From JAULUH01 sp032111745 (GTDB lineage Bacteria; Chloroflexota; Anaerolineae; JAAEKA01): DNA of 6,013 nucleotides. Below, in pieces: positions 1 to 5,553 of the stretch. Position 1 is the stretch's first letter; every line of letters starts with the position of its first letter. A program made the translations under genes and the position numbers. A model generated the notes under the pieces. That model did not search any database and was not told where the DNA came from. It was given only the letters and a program-made list of their open reading frames with translations. The stretch spans positions 1 through 6,013 of the forward strand of contig JAULUH010000541.1 of the NCBI GenBank assembly GCA_032111745.1. Reading direction: 5' to 3'.

Positions 1-516
1 GTCGCCCACGTGCGCGCCGTGCGTCCGCAGGTGGTCGTGACCTTCAGTCCGGATGGCGACTACGGCCATCCCGACCATATCGCCATCTCGCAGCTCACCC
101 TGGCCGCCCTGGTCTGTGCCGCCGATGCCCGCTATGGCGATCCGGCCCACCCCCTGCCGCCCCACCGGGTCGCCAAGCTCTACTACGTGGTCCAGGGTCC
201 GGCGCTCGCCGCGGCCGTGGTCGAGCTGCTCGGCGATGTCACCATCGAGGTCGACGGCACGCTGCGCCGCAGCGTCGTCTGGCCAGACTGGGCCATCGCC
301 GCGGAGGTGGATGGCACCGCCTTTGTGCCCGCCGCCAGGGCGGCCGTCACCTGCCATCGTAGCCAGCTTCCCAGCCTGGGCGATATCGACGCCCTGTCGC
401 CGGCGCAATGGGAGCGGCTGCTCGGCCGCACCTCCTACGTCCGTGCCTACAGCCTGGTCAATGGGGGGCGGGAAGTCGAATCCAGCCTGTTCGCCGGCCT
501 GTCCGAGATCGCCTGA
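1..516 (+). CDS. PIG-L/LmbE family deacetylase, 5'-truncated by the window
   Basis: This is the C-terminal part of a zinc-dependent N-acetylglucosaminyl-type deacetylase of the PIG-L/LmbE family (relatives include MshB, Mca and BshB). These enzymes remove an acetyl group from a sugar amine or cleave a related amide. The frame is open from base 1, so the start and the N-terminal HPDD(E) metal motif lie upstream; 171 residues are visible of a family length near 250-290. Visible residues 16-26 carry the hallmark SPDGDYGHPDH, which supplies a metal-ligand histidine. Near the end, CHRSQ matches the conserved A-x-H-x-SQ histidine region, and NGGREVESSLFAGL is a typical family C-terminus. The substrate cannot be told: many such proteins act on sugars unrelated to thiols. 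A DinB-fold gene follows 146 nt downstream on the same strand. The family call is firm; the specific role is open. Confidence 0.9.
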   Translation, partial: VAHVRAVRPQVVVTFSPDGDYGHPDHIAISQLTLAALVCAADARYGDPAHPLPPHRVAKLYYVVQGPALAAAVVELLGDVTIEVDGTLRRSVVWPDWAIAAEVDGTAFVPAARAAVTCHRSQLPSLGDIDALSPAQWERLLGRTSYVRAYSLVNGGREVESSLFAGLSEIA

Positions 517-616
517 AGATTCGTTTAAGCTAGAAGTGGGACCTGTCACCGAGCGTTGTACGGGATCCTTAAGGCCGTCGCACTCAGTTGTGCCGACATC
601 ATGCGCGCCACCACCT

Positions 617-635
617 CGCCTGGAGATCCCAGGCG
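617..635 (+). terminator. 7-bp GC-rich hairpin between the PIG-L and DinB genes
   Basis: CGCCTGG (617-623) and CCAGGCG (629-635) form a perfect 7-bp stem around a 5-nt loop. The pyrimidine-rich CTCCCTCTTTA follows, which is not a proper U-tract. It lies 101 nt after the PIG-L stop and 27 nt before the DinB start. It could be a weak terminator or attenuator, or an operator palindrome. The structure is seen; its role is a guess. Confidence 0.35.
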
Positions 636-662
636 CTCCCTCTTTACGAGATCGAGGTCACC

Positions 663-1151
663 ATGCACCCTCTGGACATCCTCAAATACGGCCATCTGAC
701 TGTGATGCACACTCTCGACGAGTTCCCGGCGCATGCGCACCATATGCCCAACGTCTGCGGCTACTGGTCCACCACGGATCTGGTTGCCCACCTGGGCTCC
801 TTCGAACTGGTGCTGGAGGAGGTGCTGGCCGACATCCTGCAGCCCGGGGCCATCCCCACGCCGCTGCGCGACGAGCTCATGGCCGACGGCCAGGCTTTCA
901 ACGATCGCCAGGTCGACGAGCTGCGCCGGGGGCGGACCTTCGCCGATGTGTTGGCCGAGTACACAGACTCCCACGGCCGGGCCGTGGCCCTGGCGGCGCA
1001 GGTCCCGCGTGAGGCCTGGCGGCGCACCGGCGCCATCCCCTGGTACGGCGCGGCCTACGACCTGGAGGACTACGTCGTCTACACCTACTACGCCCACAAG
1101 CGCGAGCACTGCGGCCAGATCTCAGTCTTCGGCGACTATCACAAAGGTTGA
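663..1151 (+). CDS. DinB/YfiT-like four-helix metalloprotein
   Basis: This 162-residue protein matches the DinB/YfiT/mycothiol-dependent maleylpyruvate isomerase fold: a four-helix bundle with a three-histidine metal site. Residues 35-44 (WSTTDLVAHL) correspond to the family's W-x-x-x-D-x-x-x-H-x segment, giving the first ligand His43. The C-terminal AHKREH supplies the H-x3-H pair His145 and His149. All three ligands are therefore present and the length is usual. Characterised members transfer or isomerise thiol-linked substrates (maleylpyruvate isomerase with mycothiol, BstA with bacillithiol), but most are unassigned. The ATG at 663 is chosen because GAGG sits 5 nt upstream; an in-frame ATG at 588 would add 25 residues unlike the family and reads through the upstream hairpin. 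It is cytoplasmic with no signal peptide, and convergent with the next gene. Confidence 0.82.
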   Translation: MHPLDILKYGHLTVMHTLDEFPAHAHHMPNVCGYWSTTDLVAHLGSFELVLEEVLADILQPGAIPTPLRDELMADGQAFNDRQVDELRRGRTFADVLAEYTDSHGRAVALAAQVPREAWRRTGAIPWYGAAYDLEDYVVYTYYAHKREHCGQISVFGDYHKG

Positions 1152-1177
1152 GCTCAGCAGCCCCGCCTGCCTCAACC
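1146..1177 (-). terminator. Inverted repeat between convergent genes, possible weak terminator
   Basis: GGTTGAG (1146-1152) and CTCAACC (1171-1177) can form a 7-bp stem with an 18-nt loop at the DinB stop codon. Read on the minus strand, 29 nt after the stop of the membrane protein gene, the stem is followed by TTTGTGAT, a poor U-tract. On the plus strand no T-run follows. The same left arm, extended to GGTTGAGCT, also matches AGCTCAACC at 1231-1239, so the pairing is not unique. This is the only terminator candidate in the 54-nt convergent gap. Confidence 0.25.
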
Positions 1178-1205
1178 CAAGATCGACGGCCGGCTGGCCA
1201 CCGGT

Positions 1206-2876
1206 TCAGTCTGCAGCTGATGTATAGCCCAGCTCAACCCAGCTGAGGCCCAGGGCATCGCTGCCCGTGGCCCGCACGGTCACCAGCACCTCATCCCCGG
1301 CTTTTTTCGGCACTGGTGCCTGCCACATCTGCCACCCGCCACCCTGCTCGCCACCCACCAAAGAGCCGACCGGCTGTCCATCGACCAGGACTTCGAAGTC
1401 CTTGGCGGCATGATCGAAGTGGCGCAGCCTCACCGCGCGAGGTGCATCGGCCTTCAGCTGCAGCTGCACACTCGTCTGCTCCCCGGCCGCAACGTGCCGG
1501 TACGACTCATCTGTCCAGCTCGCATCGGCGATATCGGCGAAATCTACCAAGGAAGCAAGGTCATCATCCTGCTGCGCACCGGGTCGCGCCATTACCACTA
1601 CGAGCTGGCGGTTGCCCCGCCACCGGTTCGGCTTCCCGGCCGGCGTAGGACCGGTGCCAAAGGTGGCCCTCATCTCGTATTCCTGCGCCAGCTCGGGGGC
1701 CGTGTGGAGCGCAACCAGCGGTTCCGAGTCGCTCCTCAGCTCACCGGCTACAACGTAATCGGGCGTTTGCTCCCGCAGGTAGGCCTGCACATCGGCCCAC
1801 GGTAATACCACCGTCTCCGCCTGCAGGCGGGCCAGGTCCCCGGGCAGAAAGACCATCTCCTCGACCAACAGTACCGTGTCGCCATCGCTGGTGGCCTTGA
1901 CCAGCCAGTCCACGGCCTCTGCGCGGGAATCCGGGTAATGCCAGAGCGTGCGGGCATAGTCGATGGAGGGGACCGCCATAGACACGGCGACGACGGCTAA
2001 CGCGCCCAGGTCCACGAGAATCGGGCGCGACGCGCGGGCTCGCAGCCTGGCGATGAGCGTCCCCACCAGAACGCAGCCGATGGCAGCCAGGGGTAGCAGA
2101 TTGCGAAACGGCCTGAACGATACCCGCGATGTAACCAACAGCAGAACGATCCCGTATGCTACCCAGCTCCAAACCCGCCGCGAGAGCCGGGGATCGGCCA
2201 GGACCACCAGCAAACCCGCAACGGCCAGGATCACAAAGACCAGCCCCACCTCTGGATGGTCCAGCGGCAGGTCCCACTCAGCTCGACTGATGGCCTGGCC
2301 CCAAAACGAGCCCTGAATCTTCGACGCGTAAGCGCCCAGCTCTGCGCGCCAGGCTGCCACGACGGCATTCGGTTTCAAGAGCAAGGCCGGCATGGTGACG
2401 ACACTGGCGACAACAGCAGCCACCGCGGCCAGGACGGCTGTGCGCATCCTGACCTGCCAGGTTCGCTGGGCCAGAAGCAGGTTAAGCTCCACGCGCAGAG
2501 AATGGCCGTGAAGGGCGTTGTACACAGGCGCGTAGAGATAGCCGCCGGCGGTGACCGCATAGATCGGCAGCGAGGGATAGGAGTACCAGCCAGGATCCCA
2601 GCCGCCCGAGCCCAGCAGCCGGCTGGCAGGGCGCAGTACGTGCCCCTCGTCGATGTAGTTGAGATAGGGTGCGGCAGCCCTGAGCGTGGGCAGCCGCAGG
2701 CCGATGGCCAGGGCCAGAATCGCCGTCCACAGCAGCGCTGAGCCCCATGCCCGCCGTGCCCTCGCCCGGCCGGCCGCGCCCACATCGTCTTGGGTTGCTC
2801 CGTCAGGCTTCATGCCACATGGTCTCATCGGGATCAGGCTGCATGATTGAACTCCGGCATACCGTGGCCCGAGCAC
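1206..2876 (-). CDS. GT39/GT-C-like membrane glycosyltransferase homologue lacking its middle region, with C-terminal soluble domain
   Basis: This 556-residue protein resembles bacterial GT-C (GT39/PMT, ArnT-like) glycosyltransferases, which use lipid-linked sugars on the outer face of the membrane. Hydrophobic segments lie near residues 44-60, 103-119, 145-167, 209-227, 236-251, 260-277 and 286-303. The first outer loop has YLNYIDEGH, with the acidic DE (76-77) typical of GT-C catalysis. SFRPFRNLLPL (253-263) resembles the conserved R-F/Y-x-R-Y-L-L-P segment. Between HGHSLR (123-128) and LLAQRTW (134-140) the usual block of about 150-200 residues, with several helices and a conserved acidic loop, is absent, so activity is doubtful. 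Residues 440-556 look like a beta-sandwich, carbohydrate-binding-like domain. The GTG start is chosen because GGAGGAG (2884-2890) lies 7 nt upstream; in-frame ATGs at 2828 and 2813 have weaker sites. It is divergent from the acyltransferase gene. Confidence 0.7.
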   Translation of the reverse strand: MLGPRYAGVQSCSLIPMRPCGMKPDGATQDDVGAAGRARARRAWGSALLWTAILALAIGLRLPTLRAAAPYLNYIDEGHVLRPASRLLGSGGWDPGWYSYPSLPIYAVTAGGYLYAPVYNALHGHSLRVELNLLLAQRTWQVRMRTAVLAAVAAVVASVVTMPALLLKPNAVVAAWRAELGAYASKIQGSFWGQAISRAEWDLPLDHPEVGLVFVILAVAGLLVVLADPRLSRRVWSWVAYGIVLLLVTSRVSFRPFRNLLPLAAIGCVLVGTLIARLRARASRPILVDLGALAVVAVSMAVPSIDYARTLWHYPDSRAEAVDWLVKATSDGDTVLLVEEMVFLPGDLARLQAETVVLPWADVQAYLREQTPDYVVAGELRSDSEPLVALHTAPELAQEYEMRATFGTGPTPAGKPNRWRGNRQLVVVMARPGAQQDDDLASLVDFADIADASWTDESYRHVAAGEQTSVQLQLKADAPRAVRLRHFDHAAKDFEVLVDGQPVGSLVGGEQGGGWQMWQAPVPKKAGDEVLVTVRATGSDALGLSWVELGYTSAAD

Positions 2877-2883
2877 AGGATGT

Positions 2884-2890
2884 CTCCTCC
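2884..2890 (-). promoter_or_regulatory. Ribosome binding site that sets the start of the membrane protein
   Basis: On the minus strand GGAGGAG lies 7 nt before the GTG at 2876. It is the strongest Shine-Dalgarno in this region and is in register with the long open frame. It is the reason for preferring the GTG over the ATGs at 2828 and 2813. Confidence 0.55.
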
Positions 2891-2950
2891 GCAGACCGAT
2901 AGAAAACCAGCCTGCCGGTTCTACCACGAGGACATCCCCCGCTCCTCCGT

Positions 2951-2956
2951 ATTCTA
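2951..2956 (-). promoter_or_regulatory. Possible -10 box of the membrane protein gene
   Basis: Minus-strand TAGAAT differs from TATAAT at one base and would place the transcript start near 2944, giving a leader of about 68 nt. I see no good -35 hexamer at 16-18 nt, so this rests on the -10 alone. Confidence 0.3.
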
Positions 2957-3035
2957 CACAGTCGTCCACATTATGCACGTTCATCGCCAGGACCGCTCCT
3001 GCGCTAACGCCACACTCGCTACGACCCACCTCCCT

Positions 3036-3064
3036 TTGTCCCCTCGCGCCACGCGTGCTACAAT
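3036..3064 (+). promoter_or_regulatory. Sigma-70-type promoter of the acyltransferase operon
   Basis: TTGTCC (3036-3041) and TACAAT (3059-3064) are separated by 17 nt, and the -10 is extended by TGC directly upstream (TGCTACAAT). Transcription would begin near 3071, about 40 nt before the ATG at 3111. This is the best promoter in the divergent 2877-3110 region. I see no clear operator around it. Confidence 0.65.
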
Positions 3065-3110
3065 TATCTTGATCGCCGGCTGATTCATCCGCACTACGGT
3101 GGCAAGACCC

Positions 3111-4166
3111 ATGTCCTCTCCCAGATCCCGGGTATGGTTTCTATGGGGAATGATTCTGGGCGCGTTCGCGGGCCTTGCGCTGGCCTTCTTGCGGCCCCTC
3201 GTCGCCCGGCGCCGCGCCGCCTACCGGCGCTACCTCTCGCCGCAGCCTGTGCCCCCCGGCTCCCCTCCTCCCGCCGATGCTGTCGCCCTCAGCGCCACCG
3301 TGCTCGACGAGGTGGTGCGGGCGTTTGGCTTCCCGGCTGACAGCTGGCAGCGCACCCTGCTGGCGCTCCTCCTGCAGCCGATCAGCGCCAGCTTCGCCCG
3401 CCTCGCTCTGCGCCTCGACGACACCATCGGTCGCGAGGGTCTGGGGCCGGCCTTCGCCGAATTGCTGGTCTACGCCGTGACCGATGTGGAGGTAACAGGC
3501 GCCGAGGCCATCCCGGCCAAGGGGCCACTGCTTCTCCTGTCCAACCATCCCGGCGCCTACGACGGCGGCCTGATCGCGGCCAGCCTGCCCCGGCAGGACC
3601 TCAAGATCGTCATCAGCACCGTACCCTTTGCGCAGCGCCTGCCCAACTTCTACAGCCACCTGATCGAGGTCACCCGAGAGCCCCACGTGGGCATGCGTGG
3701 ACTCCGCCAGGCCATCCGCCACCTGCAGGCCGGTGGCGCGCTGCTCATTCTGCCCAGCGGCATCGTCGACCCTGACCCCGACCTGCTGCCCGGCGCGTCC
3801 GAGGCGCTGACCCAGTGGAAGCCCAGCATCGAGTTGCTGCTGCGCCAGGTACCGGAAACGCAGGCCGTCGTGGTCATTGCCAGCGGCGTCGTCTCCGCGG
3901 CCTGGCTGCGCAGCCCCCTGGTCAAGATCCAGCCCGAGCCCTGGCGCCAGCGCAAGCTGGCGGAGTTCCTGCAGATCATGCAGCAGGTGCTGCTGCCCGG
4001 CACCCTGCTGCTGTCCCCTCGCCTGTCCTTCGCCCCGCCGATCACGGCGGCGGAGCTGGCCGCGAGCACGCCGGACACCAGCCTGCACCAGGCACTGATC
4101 CAGCGGGCGCAAGCGCTGCTGGCCAGCCACATGGCGCGGGGGCCCCGCGAGTTTCTAGACCCATGA
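3111..4166 (+). CDS. PlsC-type lysophospholipid acyltransferase family protein
   Basis: The 351-residue protein belongs to the LPLAT/PlsC superfamily, which transfers acyl chains from acyl-CoA or acyl-ACP to a lysolipid or related acceptor at the inner face of the membrane. A membrane segment spans about residues 9-30 and is followed by an arginine-rich stretch (RPLVARRRAAYRR). Motif I, NHPGAYD (145-151), holds the catalytic H-x4-D pair His146 and Asp151. LPSG (214-217) sits where motif III (FPEG) is expected, so the usual glutamate is replaced by serine. The Pro-rich linker and helical segment before motif I make it longer than a standard PlsC (about 240 residues), so the acceptor may not be lysophosphatidate. 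ATG 3111 is preferred, with GGTGG 8 nt upstream; a GTG at 3099 is possible. It is the first gene of a tight operon with the next two genes. Confidence 0.82.
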   Translation: MSSPRSRVWFLWGMILGAFAGLALAFLRPLVARRRAAYRRYLSPQPVPPGSPPPADAVALSATVLDEVVRAFGFPADSWQRTLLALLLQPISASFARLALRLDDTIGREGLGPAFAELLVYAVTDVEVTGAEAIPAKGPLLLLSNHPGAYDGGLIAASLPRQDLKIVISTVPFAQRLPNFYSHLIEVTREPHVGMRGLRQAIRHLQAGGALLILPSGIVDPDPDLLPGASEALTQWKPSIELLLRQVPETQAVVVIASGVVSAAWLRSPLVKIQPEPWRQRKLAEFLQIMQQVLLPGTLLLSPRLSFAPPITAAELAASTPDTSLHQALIQRAQALLASHMARGPREFLDP

Positions 4167-4171
4167 AAGGA
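4166..4171 (+). promoter_or_regulatory. Ribosome binding site supporting the 4181 start
   Basis: AAAGGA lies 9 nt before ATG 4181 and overlaps the acyltransferase stop codon. The alternative ATG at 4163 overlaps that stop by 4 nt (ATGA) but has no Shine-Dalgarno of its own, so 4181 is favoured and translational coupling is likely either way. Confidence 0.55.
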
Positions 4172-4180
4172 CTGCCCATC

Positions 4181-4726
4181 ATGTCCAAGCCCTTGCTAGG
4201 CCTGGCCGGCCTCGGCGTGCTGGCCGCCTTACCCATCCTGGCTACCGGCTGCGCGGCAGCCAGCGTTGCCCTGCCAGCCTACCGGGTCACTCCAGGTAAG
4301 CCAGACACACGGGTCGGGGTGCAGGCCACGCCCGAACAAGTCGTGTTCACGGTGCGCAGCGCCAGCGGCATCGGCAGTGCAGAGGTCGAGCAGGTGGGTG
4401 GGCCCACGCCGGCCCGCCTTCTGCTGCGCCTGCACCTGGCCGGCCTGGAGGAGCTGCGTTTCACCTACCCTGGCGTCGAGGTCAAGGTTGCGGTCGCCAG
4501 CTCCAGCCCGCACCAGGTCATGGAAGCCGTGACCGTGGACGGCACCGCGCAGCCCATCGCCCCGGATAGCCCCTACTGGATGGATGTGCGCCTGGTAGCC
4601 GCCGATGGCGGCGAGGGCACCATTCCCCTGAAAGCCGGCGGCTATGTCGAAGTGAGCGCATCGCCCCACTTCCTCGAGAGCGCGGCGCGGCGCTTCTCCC
4701 TGGCCTGGATCGACTTCTATCGCTAG
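4181..4726 (+). CDS. Small exported protein, possible lipoprotein, function unknown
   Basis: I do not recognise the family. The 181-residue product begins with a signal-like segment: Lys3, then a hydrophobic stretch (about 5-22) ending in LATGC, with Cys24. The -3 position is Ala rather than the usual Leu/Val/Ile, so this is an imperfect lipobox; ordinary signal peptidase cleavage near the following alanines is also possible. The mature part is rich in short alternating hydrophobic stretches (VVFTVRS, ARLLLRLHLAG, VEVKVAVASS, YWMDVRLVA, YVEVSAS), as in an all-beta envelope domain. It has a tryptophan-containing tail, LAWIDFYR. There are no further cysteines and no visible catalytic motif. It follows the acyltransferase by 14 nt and precedes CutC by 7 nt, so it is almost certainly co-transcribed. 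Starting instead at ATG 4163 would add six residues. Confidence 0.72.
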   Translation: MSKPLLGLAGLGVLAALPILATGCAAASVALPAYRVTPGKPDTRVGVQATPEQVVFTVRSASGIGSAEVEQVGGPTPARLLLRLHLAGLEELRFTYPGVEVKVAVASSSPHQVMEAVTVDGTAQPIAPDSPYWMDVRLVAADGGEGTIPLKAGGYVEVSASPHFLESAARRFSLAWIDFYR

Positions 4727-4733
4727 CCCTACC

Positions 4734-5432
4734 ATGGAGACGCCATTGCTCGAGGTCATCGCCTGCTCGGTGGCCGACGCCGTGGCGGCCGCAGAAGGGG
4801 GCGCGGATCGCCTCGAGCTGATCAGCCACTTCGAGGTGGGCGGCCTGACCCCAGCGCTGGACCTGGCCACCTCAGTGCTGGCGGCCGTGGACATCCCCGT
4901 CCGCGTCATGCTGCGCGAGAACGCCGGCTTCGCCGTCGCCAGCGCTGAGGAGATGGCCCGGCTCTGCGCCAACGCGGCCGCTCTGGCCGCGCTGCCGGTC
5001 GACGGCCTGGTGCTGGGGTTCCTGCGCGATGGGGAGATCGACGAGGCTGCCCTGGCTACCGTTCTTTCCTTTGCCCCCAATCTGCCTGCCACCTTTCATC
5101 GCGCCTTCGAGGAACTGCCTGACCCCCTGGCCGGCCTGCGCGTGCTCAAGGGCTTCCCCCAGGTCGATCGCATCCTCACCAGCGGCGGGCCGGCACCCTG
5201 GGCCGAAAAGGTAGCTGGCCTGGCCGCCCTGGCTGCAGCCGCCTGGCCCGAGATCACCATCCTCCTGGGCGGTGGGGTCACCCCAGAAGCCATCCAACTC
5301 ATTCGCAGCCAGACCCAGATCCGTGAGTTCCACGCCGGCCGCGCGGCTCGCGTCCCCGAAACCGTCGACGGCGTTGTGAGCGCGGGCGGCGTGGCCGCCC
5401 TCAGAAGGTTGTTGGCGGGCCAGATTCGCTAA
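4734..5432 (+). CDS. cutC: CutC family TIM-barrel protein
   Basis: The 232-residue protein matches the CutC family along its whole length. Landmarks in order: LLEVIACS (5-12), GGADRLEL (22-29), VGGLTP (35-40), VRVMLRENAG (56-65), TFHRAFE (120-126), LTSGG (148-152), LGGGV (178-182) and REFHAG (197-202). The fold is a TIM barrel, cytoplasmic. The name comes from a copper-sensitivity phenotype in E. coli, later attributed there to the MicL small RNA made from the 3' part of cutC. A copper role should therefore not be assumed, and the enzymatic function is unsettled. Where classical members have an M-I-R-P-R-G-G segment, this one has MLRENAG, a divergent loop seen by eye. ATG 4734 lies 7 nt after the previous stop with no clear Shine-Dalgarno, which fits coupled translation. 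It is the last gene of the operon; no terminator is evident. Confidence 0.88.
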   Translation: METPLLEVIACSVADAVAAAEGGADRLELISHFEVGGLTPALDLATSVLAAVDIPVRVMLRENAGFAVASAEEMARLCANAAALAALPVDGLVLGFLRDGEIDEAALATVLSFAPNLPATFHRAFEELPDPLAGLRVLKGFPQVDRILTSGGPAPWAEKVAGLAALAAAAWPEITILLGGGVTPEAIQLIRSQTQIREFHAGRAARVPETVDGVVSAGGVAALRRLLAGQIR

Positions 5433-5448
5433 TTATTCGCACATCGCT

Positions 5449-5454
5449 TATAAT
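5449..5454 (+). promoter_or_regulatory. -10 box of the DEAD-box helicase promoter
   Basis: A perfect TATAAT lies 17 nt after the cutC stop, in a short AT-rich patch (5431-5462) that stands out from the GC-rich surroundings. The -35 is poor: TTCGCT at 5425-5430, 18 nt upstream, matches three of six bases. Transcription would start near 5461, just before the first hairpin of the leader. Confidence 0.55.
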
Positions 5455-5462
5455 AATCTTTT

Positions 5463-5542
5463 GTGCCCACAGGGCACCGACGGTACCCGCAGGGTACCCC
5501 TTGGGCTGAGAGTGCGACTTGGCTCAAATATCATTAGCCAAG
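5463..5542 (+). ncRNA. Structured 5' leader of the helicase mRNA (three hairpins)
   Basis: Three perfect stems lie between the promoter and the start codon. Hairpin 1 is GTGCCC-ACA-GGGCAC (5463-5477). Hairpin 2 is GGTACCC-GCA-GGGTACC (5482-5498). Hairpin 3 is CTTGGCT (5518-5524) with AGCCAAG (5536-5542) around an 11-nt AT-rich loop. Hairpins 1 and 2 share the form CCC-nCA-GGG. None is followed by a U-tract, so they are not simple terminators. Hairpin 3 ends directly at the Shine-Dalgarno. The stems are seen in the sequence; a regulatory role, such as autoregulation or temperature response, is inference. I do not recognise a named RNA family. Confidence 0.5.
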
Positions 5543-5547
5543 AAGGA
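5543..5547 (+). promoter_or_regulatory. Ribosome binding site of the helicase
   Basis: AAGGA, 6 nt before the GTG at 5554, begins at the base after hairpin 3 ends. This placement fixes the GTG start and means ribosome access could depend on whether the stem is open. Confidence 0.65.
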
Positions 5548-5553
5548 TTCTCA

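Noticed and set aside
1146..1239. GGTTGAGCT / AGCTCAACC inverted repeat as ends of a mobile element
   Set aside because: The 9-bp arms are only 76 nt apart, contain no transposase or target duplication, and fall in the ends of two genes; chance or weak termination is more likely.
2921..2948. Minus-strand mini-ORF MSSW preceded by GGAGGAG as a leader peptide
   Set aside because: The spacing is good (6 nt), but the predicted transcript start near 2944 falls inside its Shine-Dalgarno, and four codons carry no regulatory logic that I can see.
2877..3029. N-terminal extension of the membrane protein up to an ATG at 3029
   Set aside because: The extension would overlap the likely -10 box at 2951-2956, has no membrane or family character, and lacks the strong Shine-Dalgarno found before 2876.
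2847..3083. Plus-strand 78-codon frame in the divergent region
   Set aside because: It runs through the operon promoter at 3036-3064 and has no ribosome binding site or recognisable features.
3141..4130. Long minus-strand open frame (329 codons) opposite the acyltransferase
   Set aside because: Its composition (Gln, Gly, Arg, Asp-rich, no motifs) is that of an antisense shadow in GC-rich DNA; the plus-strand frame carries NHPGAYD and a full family match.
5463..5498. Hairpins 1 and 2 as the terminator of the cutC operon
   Set aside because: They lie downstream of a perfect TATAAT and neither is followed by a T-run, so they fit a leader better than an intrinsic terminator.
5490..5545. CTGAGA in the helicase leader as part of a TPP riboswitch
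   Set aside because: GCTGAGA resembles the thi-box signature, but the second conserved half (ACCTGATCTGG-like segment and following GGGA) is absent, and the downstream gene is a helicase, not thiamine-related.
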